Below are positions 1 to 9,881 of a stretch of DNA of 64,000 nt, piece after piece. Positions within the stretch are counted from its first letter, which is position 1, and every line of letters starts with the position of its first letter. Below the pieces are notes generated by a model that was not told the DNA's origin, made no database searches, and saw nothing but the letters and a program-made list of their open reading frames with translations. Source of the stretch: Eutreptiella sp. 'Long Island Sound 2002' (Eukaryota; Euglenozoa; Euglenophyceae; Eutreptiales; Eutreptiaceae); assembly GCA_964036045.1 (NCBI GenBank), contig OZ038380.1, positions 7,215,913 to 7,279,912 on the forward strand. The letters are read 5' to 3'. The position numbers were made by a program, and so were the translations under genes.

Positions 1-506
1 GCATTGCCGCAAAAAGCACATGGTTAGACCCCAGTTTTGTGTGCAATAATGATTTACCACAGTCCAACCATGACTTCTGCACAAAGGCTGCATGGCCAAG
101 ACCGAGCCAGTTTTGGGGCACAGTGGCCACAATGTGGGGCACAAACAGTGAGTGTAGCATTGCCGCAAAAAGCACATGGTGAGACCCCAGTTTTGTGCGT
201 AATAATGATTTACCACAGTCCAATCATGACTTCTGCACAAAGGCTGCACGGCCAAGACCGAGCCAGTTTTGGACCATTGTGACCACAATGTGGGGCACAA
301 ACAGTGAGTGCAGCATTGCCGCAAAAAAAACATGGTTAGACCCCAGTTTTGTGTGTAATAATGATTTACCACAGTCCAACCATGACTTCTGCACAAAGGC
401 TGCATGGCCAAGACCGAGCCAGTTTTGGGGCACAGTGGCCACAATGTGGGGCACAAACAGTGAGTGCAGCATTGCCGCAAAAAACACATGGTGAGACCCC
501 AGTTTT

Positions 507-3500
507 GTGCGTAATAATGATTTACCACAGTCCAATCATGACTTCTGCACAAAGGGTGCATGGCCAAGACCGAGCCAGTTTTGGACCATTGTGACCACAA
601 TGTGGGGCACAAACAGTGAGTGCAGCATTGCCGCAAAAAAAACATGGTTAGACCCCAGTTTTGTGTGTAATAATGATTTACCACAGTCCAACCATGACTT
701 CTGCACAAAGGCTGCATGGCCAAGACCGAGCCAGTTTTGGGGCACAGTGGCCACAATGTGGGGCACAAACAGTGAGTGTAGCATTGCCGCAAAAAACACA
801 TGGTGAGACCCCAGTTTTGTGCGTAATAATGATTTACCACAGTCCAATCATGACTTCTGCACAAAGGTTGCATGGCCAAGACCAAGCCAGTTTTGGGGCA
901 TTGTGACCACAATGTGGGGCAGAAACAGTGAGTGCAGCATTGCCGCAAAAAACACATGGTGAGACCCCGGTTTTGTGTGTAATAATGATTTACCACAGTC
1001 CAATCATGACTTCTGCACAAAGGCTGCATGGCCAAGACCGAGCCAGGTTTGGGGCACAGTGGCCACAATGTGGGGCACAAACTGTGAGTGCAGCATTGCC
1101 GCAAAAAACACATGGTGAGACCCCAGTTTTGTGTGTAATAATGATTTACCACAGTCCAACCATGACTTCGGCACAAAGGATGCATGGCCAAGACCGAGCC
1201 AGTTTTGGGGCACAGTGGCCACAATGTGGGGCACAAACTGTGAGTGCAGCATTGCCGCAAAAAACACATGGTGAGACCCCAGTTTTGTATGTAACAATGA
1301 TTTACCACAGTCCAATCATGACTTCTGCACAAAGGCTGCATGGCCAAGACCGGGCCAGTTTTGGGGCACAGTGGCCACAATGTGGGACACAAACTGTGAG
1401 TGCAGCATTGCCGCAAAAAGCACATGGTTAGACCCCAGTTTTGTGTGCAATAATGATTTACCACAGTCCAACCATGACTTCTGCACAAAGGATGCATGGC
1501 CAAGACCGAGCCAGTTTTGGGGCACAGTGGCCACAATGTGGGGCACAAACAGTGAGTGTAGCATTGCCGCAAAAAACACATGGTGAGACCCCTGTTTCGT
1601 GCGTAATAATGATTTACCACAGTCCAATCATGACTTCTGCACAAAGGCTGCATGGCCAAGACCGAGCCAGTTTTGGGGCACAGTGGCCACAATGTGGGGC
1701 ACAAACTGTGAGTGCAGCATTGCCGCAAAAAACACATGGTGAGACCCCAGTTTTGTATGTAATAATGATTTACCACAGTCCAATCATGACTTCTGCACAA
1801 AGGCTGCATGGCCAAGACCGAGCCAGTTTTGGAGCATTGTGACCACAATGTGGGGCACAAACTGTGCGTGCAGCATTGCCGCAAAAAACACATGGTTAGA
1901 CCCCAGTTTTGTGTGCAATAATGATTTACCACAGTCCAATCATGACTTCTGCACAAAGGCTGCATGGCCAAGACCGAGCCAGTTTTGGAGCATTGTGACC
2001 ACAATGTGGGGCACAAACTGTGAGTGCAGCATTGCCGCAAAAAACACATGGTGAGACCCCAGTTTTGTGTGTAATAATGATTTACCACAGTCCAACCATG
2101 ACTTCTGCACGAAGGCTGCGTGGCCAAGACCGAGCCAGTTTTGGGGCACAGTGGCCACAATGTGGGGCACAAACTGTGAGTGCAGCATTGCCGAAAAAAA
2201 CACATGGTGAGACCCCAGTTTTGTGTGTAATAATGATTTACCACAGTCCAACCATGACTTCTGCACAAAGGCTGCATGGCCAAGACCGAGCCAGTTTTGG
2301 AGCATTGTGACCACAATGTGGGGCACAAACAGTGAGTGCAGCATTGCCGCAAAAAACACATGGTGAGACCCCAGTTTTGTGTGCAATAATGATTTACCAC
2401 AGTCCAACCATGACTTCTGCACAAAGGCTGCATGGCCAAGACCGAGCCAGTTTTGGGGCACAGTGGCCAAAATGTGGGGCACAAACAGTGAGTGTAGCAT
2501 TGCCGCAAAAAGCACATGGTGAGACCCCAGTTTTGTGCGTAATAATGATTTACCACAGTCCAATCATGACTTCTGCACAAAGGCTGCACGGCCAAGACCG
2601 AGCCAGTTTTGGACCATTGTGACCACAATGTTGGGCACAAACAGTGAGTGCAGCATTGCCGCAAAACAAACATGGTTAGACCCCAGTTTTGTGTGTAATA
2701 ATGATTTACCACAGTCCAACCATGACTTCTGCACAAAGGCTGCATGGCCAAGACCGAGCCAGTTTTGGGGCACAGTGGCCACAATGTGGGGCACAAACAG
2801 TGAGTGTAGCATTGCCGCAAAAAACACATGGTGAGACCCCAGTTTTGTGCGTAATAATGATTTACCACAGTCCAATCATGACTTCTGCACAAAGGTTGCA
2901 TGGCCAAGACCAAGCCAGTTTTGGGGCATTGTGACCACAATGTGGGGCAGAAACAGTGAGTGCAGCATTGCCGCAAAAAACACATGGTGAGACCCCGGTT
3001 TTGTGTGTAATAATGATTTACCACAGTCCAATCATGACTTCTGCACAAAGGCTGCATGGCCAAGACCGAGCCAGGTTTGGGGCACAGTGGCCACAATGTG
3101 GGGCACAAACTGTGAGTGCAGCATTGCCGCAAAAAACACATGGTGAGACCCCAGTTTTGTGTGTAATAATGATTTACCACAGTCCAACCATGACTTCGGC
3201 ACAAAGGATGCATGGCCAAGACCGAGCCAGTTTTGGGGCACAGTGGCCACAATGTGGGGCACAAACTGTGAGTGCAGCATTGCCGCAAAAAACACATGGT
3301 GAGACCCCAGTTTTGTATGTAATAATGATTTACCACAGTCCAATCATGACTTCTGCACAAAGGCTGCATGGCCAAGACCGGGCCAGTTTTGGGGCACAGT
3401 GGCCACAATGTGGGACACAAACTGTGAGTGCAGCATTGCCGCAAAAAGCACATGGTTAGACCCCAGTTTTGTGTGCAATAATGATTTACCACAGTCCAAC

Positions 3501-3655
3501 CATGACTTCTGCACAAAGGCTGCATGGCCAAGACCGAGCCAGTTTTGGGGCACAGTGGCCACAATGTGGGGCACAAACAGTGAGTGTAGCATTGCCGCAA
3601 AAAGCACATGGTGAGACCCCAGTTTTGTGCGTAATAATGATTTACCACAGTCCAA
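507..3655 (+). repeat. Higher-order repeat, 13-monomer period (2028 bp)
   Basis: The variant string of monomers from 507 to about 1620 recurs from 2535 to about 3650, an offset of exactly 2028 bp (13 units). Shared private variants include the AAACAGTG unit preceded by GGGGCAGAAAC (928 and 2956) and the CGAGCCAGGTTTGGGG unit. Within the block a local 312-bp dimer is also visible (195-506 against 507-818). The segment from 3627 resembles 195 onward at an offset of 3432 bp (22 units), so the array has been reshuffled more than once. Confidence 0.8.
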
Positions 3656-6600
3656 TCATGACTTCTGCACAAAGGCTGCACGGCCAAGACCGAGCCAGTT
3701 TTGGACCATTGTGACCACAATGTGGGGCACAAACAGTGAGTGCAGCATTGCCGCAAAAAAAACATGGTTAGACCCCAGTTTTGTGTGTAATAATGATTTA
3801 CCACAGTCCAACCATGACTTCTGCACAAAGGCTGCATGGCCAAGACCGAGCCAGTTTTGGGGCACAGTGGCCACAATGTGGGGCACAAACAGTGAGTGCA
3901 GCATTGCCGCAAAAAACACATGGTGAGACCCCAGTTTTGTGCGTAATAATGATTTACCACAGTCCAATCATGACTTCTGCACAAAGGGTGCATGGCCAAG
4001 ACCAAGCCAGTTTTGGGGCATTGTGACCACAATGTGGGGCACAAACAGTGAGTGCAGCATTGCCGCAAAAAACACATGGTGAGACCCCTGTTTTGTGTGT
4101 AATAATGATTTACCACAGTCCAACCATGACTTCTGCACAAAGGCTGCATGGCCAAGACCGAGCCAGGTTTGGGGCACAGTGGCCACAATGTGGGGCACAA
4201 ACTGTGAGTGCAGCATTGCCGCAAAAAACACATGGTTAGACCCCAGTTTTGTGTGTAATAATGATTTACCACAGTCCAACCATGACTTCGGCACAAAGGA
4301 TGCATGGCCAAGACCGAGCCAGTTTTGGGGCACAGTGGCCACAATGTGGGGCACAAACTGTGAGTGCAGCATTGCCGCAAAAAACACATGGTTAGACCCC
4401 AGTTTTGTATGTAATAATGATTTACCACAGTCCAATCATGACTTCTGCACAAAGGCTGCATGGCCAAGACCGAGCCAATCTGGGAGCATTGTGACCACAA
4501 TGTGGGGCACAAACAGTGAGTGCAGCATTGCCGCAAAAAACACATGGTGAGACCCCAGTTTTGTGTGCAATACTGATTGACCACAGTCCAATCATGACTT
4601 CTGCACAAAGGCTGCATGGCCAAGACCGAGCCAATCTGGGAGCATTGTGACCACAATGTGGGGCACAAACAGTGAGTGAAGCATTGCCGCAAAAAGCACA
4701 TGGTTAGACCCCAGTTTTGTCTGTAATAATGATTTACCACAGTCCAACCATGACTTCTGCACAAAAACTGCATGGCCAAGACCGAGCCAGTTTTGGAGCA
4801 TTGTGACCACAATGTGGGACACAAACTGCGAGTGCAGCATTGCCGCAAAAAACACATGGTGAGACCCCAGTTTTGTGTGCAATAATGATTTACCACAGTC
4901 CAATCATGACTTCTGCACAAAGGCTGCATGGCCAAGACCGAGCCAGTTTTGGAGCATTGTGACCACAATGTGGGACACAAACTGCGAGTGCAGCATTGCC
5001 GCAAAAAACACATGGTGAGACCCCAGTTTTGTGTGCAATAATGATTTACCACAGTCCAATCATGACTTCTGCACAAAGGCTGCATGGCCAAGACCGACCC
5101 AGTTTTGGAGCATTGTGACCACAATGTGGGGCACAAACTGTGAGTGCAGCATTGCCGCAAAAAACACATGGTTAGACCCCAGTTTTGTGTGCAATAATGA
5201 TTTACCACAGTCCAATCATGACTTCTGCACAAAGGCTGCATGGCCAAGACCGAGCCAGTTTTGGAGCATTGTGACCACAATGTGGGGCACAAACTGTGAG
5301 TGCAGCATTGCCGCAAAAAACACTTGGTGAGACCCCAGTTTTGTGTGTAATGACGATTTACCACAGTCCAACCATGACTTCTGCACGAAGGCTGCATGGC
5401 CAAGACCGAGCCAGTTTTGGGGCACAGTGGCCACAATGTGGGGCACAAACTGTGAGTGCAGCATTGCCGCAAAAAACACACGGTGAGACCCCAGTTTTGT
5501 GTGTAATAATGATTTACCACAGTCCAACCATGACTTCTGCACGAAGGCTGCGTGGCCAAGACCGAGCCAGTTTTGGGGCACAGTGGCCACAATGTGGGGC
5601 ACAAACTGTGAGTGCAGCATTGCCGCAAAAAACACATGGTGAGACCCCTGTTTTGTGTGTAATAATGATTTACCACAGTCCAATCATGACTTCTGCACAA
5701 AGGCTGCACGGCCAAGACCGAGCCAGTTTTGGACCATTGTGACCACAATGTGGGGCACAAACAGTGAGTGCAGCATTGCCGCAAAAAACACATGGTGAGG
5801 CCCCAGTTTTGTGTGTAATAATGATTTACCACAGTCCAACCATGACTTCTGCACAAAGGCTGCACGGCCAAGACCGAGCCAGTTTTGGACCATTGTGACC
5901 ACAATGTGGGGCACAAACTGTGAGTGCAGCATTGCCGCAAAAAACACATGGTGAGGCCCCAGTTTTGTGTGTAATAATGATTTACCACAGTCCAACCATG
6001 ACTTCTGCACAAAGGCTGCATGGCCAAGACCGAGCCAGTTTTGGAGCATTGTGACCACAATGTGGGGCACAAACTGTGAGTGCAGCATTGCCGCAAAAAA
6101 CACATGGTGAGACCCCAGTTTTGTGTGCAATAATGATTTACCACAGTCCAATCATGACTTCTGCACAAAGGCTGCATGGCCAAGACCGAGCCAGTTTTGC
6201 GGCACAGTGGCCACAATGTGGGGCACAAACAGTGAGTGCAGCATTGCCGCAAAAAACACATGGTGAGACCCCAGTTTTGTGTGTAATAATGATTTACCAC
6301 AGTCCAACCATGACTTCTGCACAAAAACTGCATGGCCAAGACCGAGCCAGTTTTGGAGCATTGTGACCACAATGTGGGACACAAACTGCGAGTGCAGCAT
6401 TGCCAAAAAAAAACATGGTTAGACCCCAGTTTTGTGTGTAATAATGATTTACCACAGTCCGACCATGACTTCTGCACAAAGGCTGCATGGCCAAGACCGA
6501 GCCAGTTTTGGGGCACAGTGGCCACAATGTGGGGCACAAACAGTGAGTGCAGCATTGCCGCAAAAAGCACATGGTTAGACCCCAGTTTTGTGTGCAATAA

Positions 6601-7056
6601 TGATTTACCACAGTCCAACATGACTTCTGCACAAAGGCTGCATGGCCAAGACCGAGCCAGTTTTGGGGCACAGTGGCCACAATGTGGGGCACAAACAGTG
6701 AGTGCAGCATTGCCGCAAAAAGCACATGGTTAGACCCCAGTTTTGTGTGCAATAATGATGTACCACAGTCCAACCATGACTTCTGCACAAAGGCTGCATG
6801 GCCAAGACCGAGCCAGTCTGGGAGCATTGTGACCACGATGTGGGGCACAAACTGTGAGTGCAGCATTGCCGCAAAAAACACATGGTGAGACCCCAGTTTT
6901 GTGTGTAATAATGATTTACCACAGTCCAACCATGACTTCTGCACAAAGGCTGCATGGACAAGACCAAGCCAGTTTTGGAGCATTGTGACCACAATGTGGG
7001 GCACAAACAGTGAGTGCAGCATTGCCGCAAAAAACACATGGTTAGACCCCAGTTTT

Positions 7057-9072
7057 GTGTGCAATAATGATTTACCACAGTCCAACCATGACTTCGGCAC
7101 AAAGGATGCATGGCCAAGACCGAGCCAGTCTGGGACCATTGTGACCACAATGTGGGGCACAAACTGTGAGTGCAGCATTGCCGCAAAAAACACATGGTGA
7201 GACCCCAGTTTTGTGTGCAATAATGATTTACCACAGTCCAATCATGACTTCTGCACAAAGGATGCATGGCCAAGACCGAGCCAGTTTTGGAGCATTGTGA
7301 CCACAATGTGGGGCACAAACAGTGAGTGCAGCATTGCCGCAAAAAACACATGGTTAGACCCCAGTTTTGTGTGCAATAATGATTTACCACAGTCCAACCA
7401 TGACTTCGGCACAAAGGATGCATGGCCAAGACCGAGCCAGTTTTGGGGCACAGTGGCCACAATGTGGGGCACAAACTGTGAGTGCAGCATTGCAGCAAAA
7501 AACACATGGTTAGACCCCAGTTTTGTGTGCAATAATGATTTACCACAGTCCAATCATGACTTCTGTACAAAGGCTGCATGGCGAAGACCGAGCCAGTTTT
7601 GGAGCATTGTGACCACAATGTGGGGCACAAACAGTGAGTGCAGCATTGCCGCAAAAAACACATGGTTAGACCCCAGTTTTGTGTGCAATAATGATTTACC
7701 ACAGTCCAACCATGACTTCGGCACAAAGGATGCATGGCCAAAACCGAGCCAGTTTTGGGGCACAGTGGCCACAATGTGGGGCACAAACAGTGAGTGCAGC
7801 ATTGCCGCAAAAAACACATGGTTAGACCCCAGTTTTGTGTGCAATAATGATTTACCACAGTCCAACCATGACTTCGGCACAAAGGCTGCATGGCCAAGAC
7901 CGAGCCAGTTTTGGGGCACAGTGGCCACAATGTGGGGCGCAAACTGTGAGTGCAGCATTGCCGCAAAAAACACATGGTGAGACCCCAGTTTTGTGTGTAA
8001 TAATGATTTACCACAGTCCAACCATGACTTCTGCACAAAAGCTGCATGGCCAAGACCGAGCCAGGTTTTTGGCACAGTGGCCCAATTGTGGGGCACAAAC
8101 TGTGAGTGCAGCATTGCCGCAAAAAACACATGGTGAGACCCCAGTTTTGTGTGTAATAATGATTTACCACAGTCCAACCATGACTTCTGCACAAAGGATG
8201 CATGGCCAAGACCGAGCCAGTTTTGGAGCATTGTGACCACAATGTGGGGCACAAACAGTGAGTGCAGCATTGCCGCAAAAAACACATGGTTAGACCCCAG
8301 TTTTGTGTGCAATAATGATTTACCACAGTCCAACCATGACTTCGGCACAAAGGATGCATGGCCAAGACCGAGCCAGTTTTGGGGCACAGTGGCCACAATG
8401 TGGGGCACAAACTGTGAGTGCAGCATTGCCGCAAAAAACACACGGTTAGACCGCAGTTTTGTGTGCAATAATGATTTACCACAGTCCAACCATGACTTCT
8501 GCACAAAGGCTGCATGGCCAAGACCGAGCCAGGTTTGGAGCATTGTGACCACAATGTGGGGCACAAACAGTGAGTGCAGCATTGCCGCAAAAAACACATG
8601 GTTAGACCCCAGTTTTGTGTGCAATAATGATTTACCACAGTCCAACCATGACTTCGGCACAAAGGATGCATGGCCAAGACCGAGCCAGTTTTGGGGCACA
8701 GTGGCCACAATGTGGGGCACAAACAGTGAGTGCAGCATTGCCGCAAAAAGCACATGGTTAGACCCCTGTTTTGTGTGTAATAATGATTTACCACAGTCCA
8801 ACCATGACTTCGGCACAAAGGCTGCATGGCCAAGACCGAGCCAGTTTTGGGGCAGAGTGGCCACAATGTGGGGCACAAACTGTGAGTGCAGCATTGCCGC
8901 AAAAAACACATGCTTAGACCCCAGTTTTGTGTGCAATAATGATTTACCACAGTCCAACCATGACTTCGGCACAAAGGATGCATGGCCAAGACCGACCCAG
9001 TTTTGGGGCACAGTGGCCACAATGTGGGGCGCAAACTGTGAGTGCAGCATTGCCGCAAAAAACACATGGTGA
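7057..9072 (+). repeat. Dimeric higher-order repeat (312 bp)
   Basis: Units carrying the variant TTCGGCACAAAGGATG start at 7093, 7405, 7717, 8341, 8653 and 8965: steps of 312, 312, 624, 312 and 312 bp. They alternate with units carrying TTCTGCACAAAGG or TTCGGCACAAAGGCTG. This is a two-monomer higher-order period next to the transposon insertion. Confidence 0.8.
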
Positions 9073-9310
9073 GACCCCAGTTTTGTGTGTAATAATGATT
9101 TACCACAGTCCAACCATGACTTCTGCACAAAAGCTGCATGGCCAAGACCGAGCCAGTTTTGGGGCACAGTGGCCCAAATGTGGGGCACAAGCTGTGAGTG
9201 CAGCATTGCCGCAAAAAACACATGGTTAGACCCAAGCTTTGTGTGCAATAATGACTTACCACAGTCGAATCATGACTTCTGCACAAAGGCTGCGTGGCCA
9301 AGACCGACCC

Positions 9311-9315
9311 AGTTT
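9311..9315. repeat. Target-site duplication, left copy (AGTTT)
   Basis: The satellite reads GACCGACCC-AGTTT and then breaks off. The same AGTTT restarts the satellite at 16175. A normal monomer has one AGTTT at this place (GAGCCAGTTTTGGGG), so the two copies flank the inserted segment as a 5-bp duplication. Confidence 0.85.
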
Positions 9316-9338
9316 CTTAGCCCACGCAAACTGCACCC
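9316..9338 (+). repeat. Left terminal inverted repeat
   Basis: These 23 bp are perfectly complementary to 16152-16174. After two mismatches TTTTG also matches (9341-9345), giving about 30 bp of near-perfect TIR. Degenerate similarity, including the T-tract block at 9379-9394, extends the left arm to about 9400. Confidence 0.93.
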
Positions 9339-9631
9339 CCTTTTGGAAGAGAAGGACCTAAAAAATGACCGCCCAAATAACTATTTTTTTTGGACATTTG
9401 CAACACACATGGCCCAGATGCCACCGAAAAAATACAATTTTACCCAATTTGCTGCTTTTTTCCACTTTTTGCTTATCAAAATAAACTATTATTTTGTCTG
9501 ATTTGAGGGGTGTGTTTTACCAATCTTGTCGTTTTTGTATTTCAAAAGCCAACTGGTGCGTGCCTGTTCGGGAGCTCATTTTCAAAATATGACATTCTGC
9601 GGGTCTCCAGTTGCACCTATGTTTGTCCTGC

Positions 9632-9649
9632 GAAATAAATTGCTTTTTT
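9632..9649 (+). repeat. Subterminal inverted motif, left copy
   Basis: GAAATAAATTGCTTTTTT, perfectly complementary to 16038-16055. Both copies continue into GTGT, the right one with one extra C. It lies 316 bp from the left end but 119 bp from the right end, so it is not part of a collinear TIR. It could be a subterminal protein-binding site or a remnant of a longer inverted repeat. Confidence 0.7.
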
Positions 9650-9656
9650 GTGTACC

Positions 9657-9682
9657 TGAGTGCGCGAGGCCTCGCGCACTCA
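9657..9682. repeat. Palindrome copy 1 (26 bp, perfect)
   Basis: Core GTGCGCGAGGCCTCGCGCAC extended to TGAG...CTCA. Lies 3' of gene A. A GT-AG pair on the minus strand (9705/9628) brackets it with the palindrome 3 bp from the midpoint, but no reading frame proves an intron here. Confidence 0.95.
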
Positions 9683-9816
9683 AGGTCATGGAAACAATTG
9701 TGTACAGAGGGCAACAAAAACAGGACACGAAGTGCACAACGTACAAACACTGAGATAAAAGCTTGGCAAAAATGTACAACCCTTTAAGGGCATATAATTG
9801 CATTCGCGTCGAAGGC

Positions 9817-9840
9817 GAGTGCGCGAGCCCTCGCGCACTC
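9817..9840. repeat. Palindrome copy 2 (24 bp, centre variant)
   Basis: Same element with AGCCCT instead of AGGCCT at the centre, so the two innermost bases do not pair. Lies 42 bp beyond the gene A stop. The same variant occurs in copy 4. Confidence 0.93.
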
Positions 9841-9881
9841 ATGACTGCAAAAAGAGGCGTAACACTTGGGTTAATGGTGAC

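Larger units (their letters stand above)
1..9315 (+). repeat. 156-bp satellite array, left block (about 60 monomers)
   Basis: Head-to-tail copies of a 156-bp unit; the landmark GCATTGCCGC falls at 1, 157, 313 and so on with almost no length change. Landmarks in each unit, in order: GCATTGCCGCAAAA, GACCCCAGTTTTGTG, AATGATTTACCACAGTCC, CATGACTTCTGCACAAAGG and GGCCAAGACCGAGCCAG. Then comes either GGGGCACAGTGGCCAC or GGAGCATTGTGACCAC, so at least two monomer subtypes are interleaved. Other diagnostic sites are ACAAACAGTG/ACAAACTGTG and GGTTAGACC/GGTGAGACC. Single-base indels occur near 6405 and 6619. All copies share one orientation. Because 156 is divisible by 3, reading frames stay open across many units; I see no sign that they are genes. 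Confidence 0.98.
9339..9881. other. Left subterminal region, 3' of gene A
   Basis: About 540 bp, AT-rich near the end, with T tracts on the plus strand and no convincing stand-alone gene. It contains palindrome copies 1 (9657-9682) and 2 (9817-9840). GAAATAAATTGCTTTTTT (9632-9649) recurs inverted at 16038-16055. On the minus strand a GT-AG pair (GTACAC at 9705, TTTCGCAG ending at 9628) brackets palindrome 1. It is followed by a 36-codon open stretch ending in TAA at 9517, so this region may hold 3' UTR or extra terminal exons of gene A. Confidence 0.6.

Noticed and set aside
1-1842. Short plus-strand frames of 63-167 codons repeated along the array
   Set aside because: Same satellite read in other frames, ended by the GGTTAGACC/GGTGAGACC variants; no promoter, intron or unique sequence.
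1-9315. CRISPR-like array (regular repeats)
   Set aside because: The whole 156-bp unit is conserved, with no unique spacers, and the context is eukaryotic.
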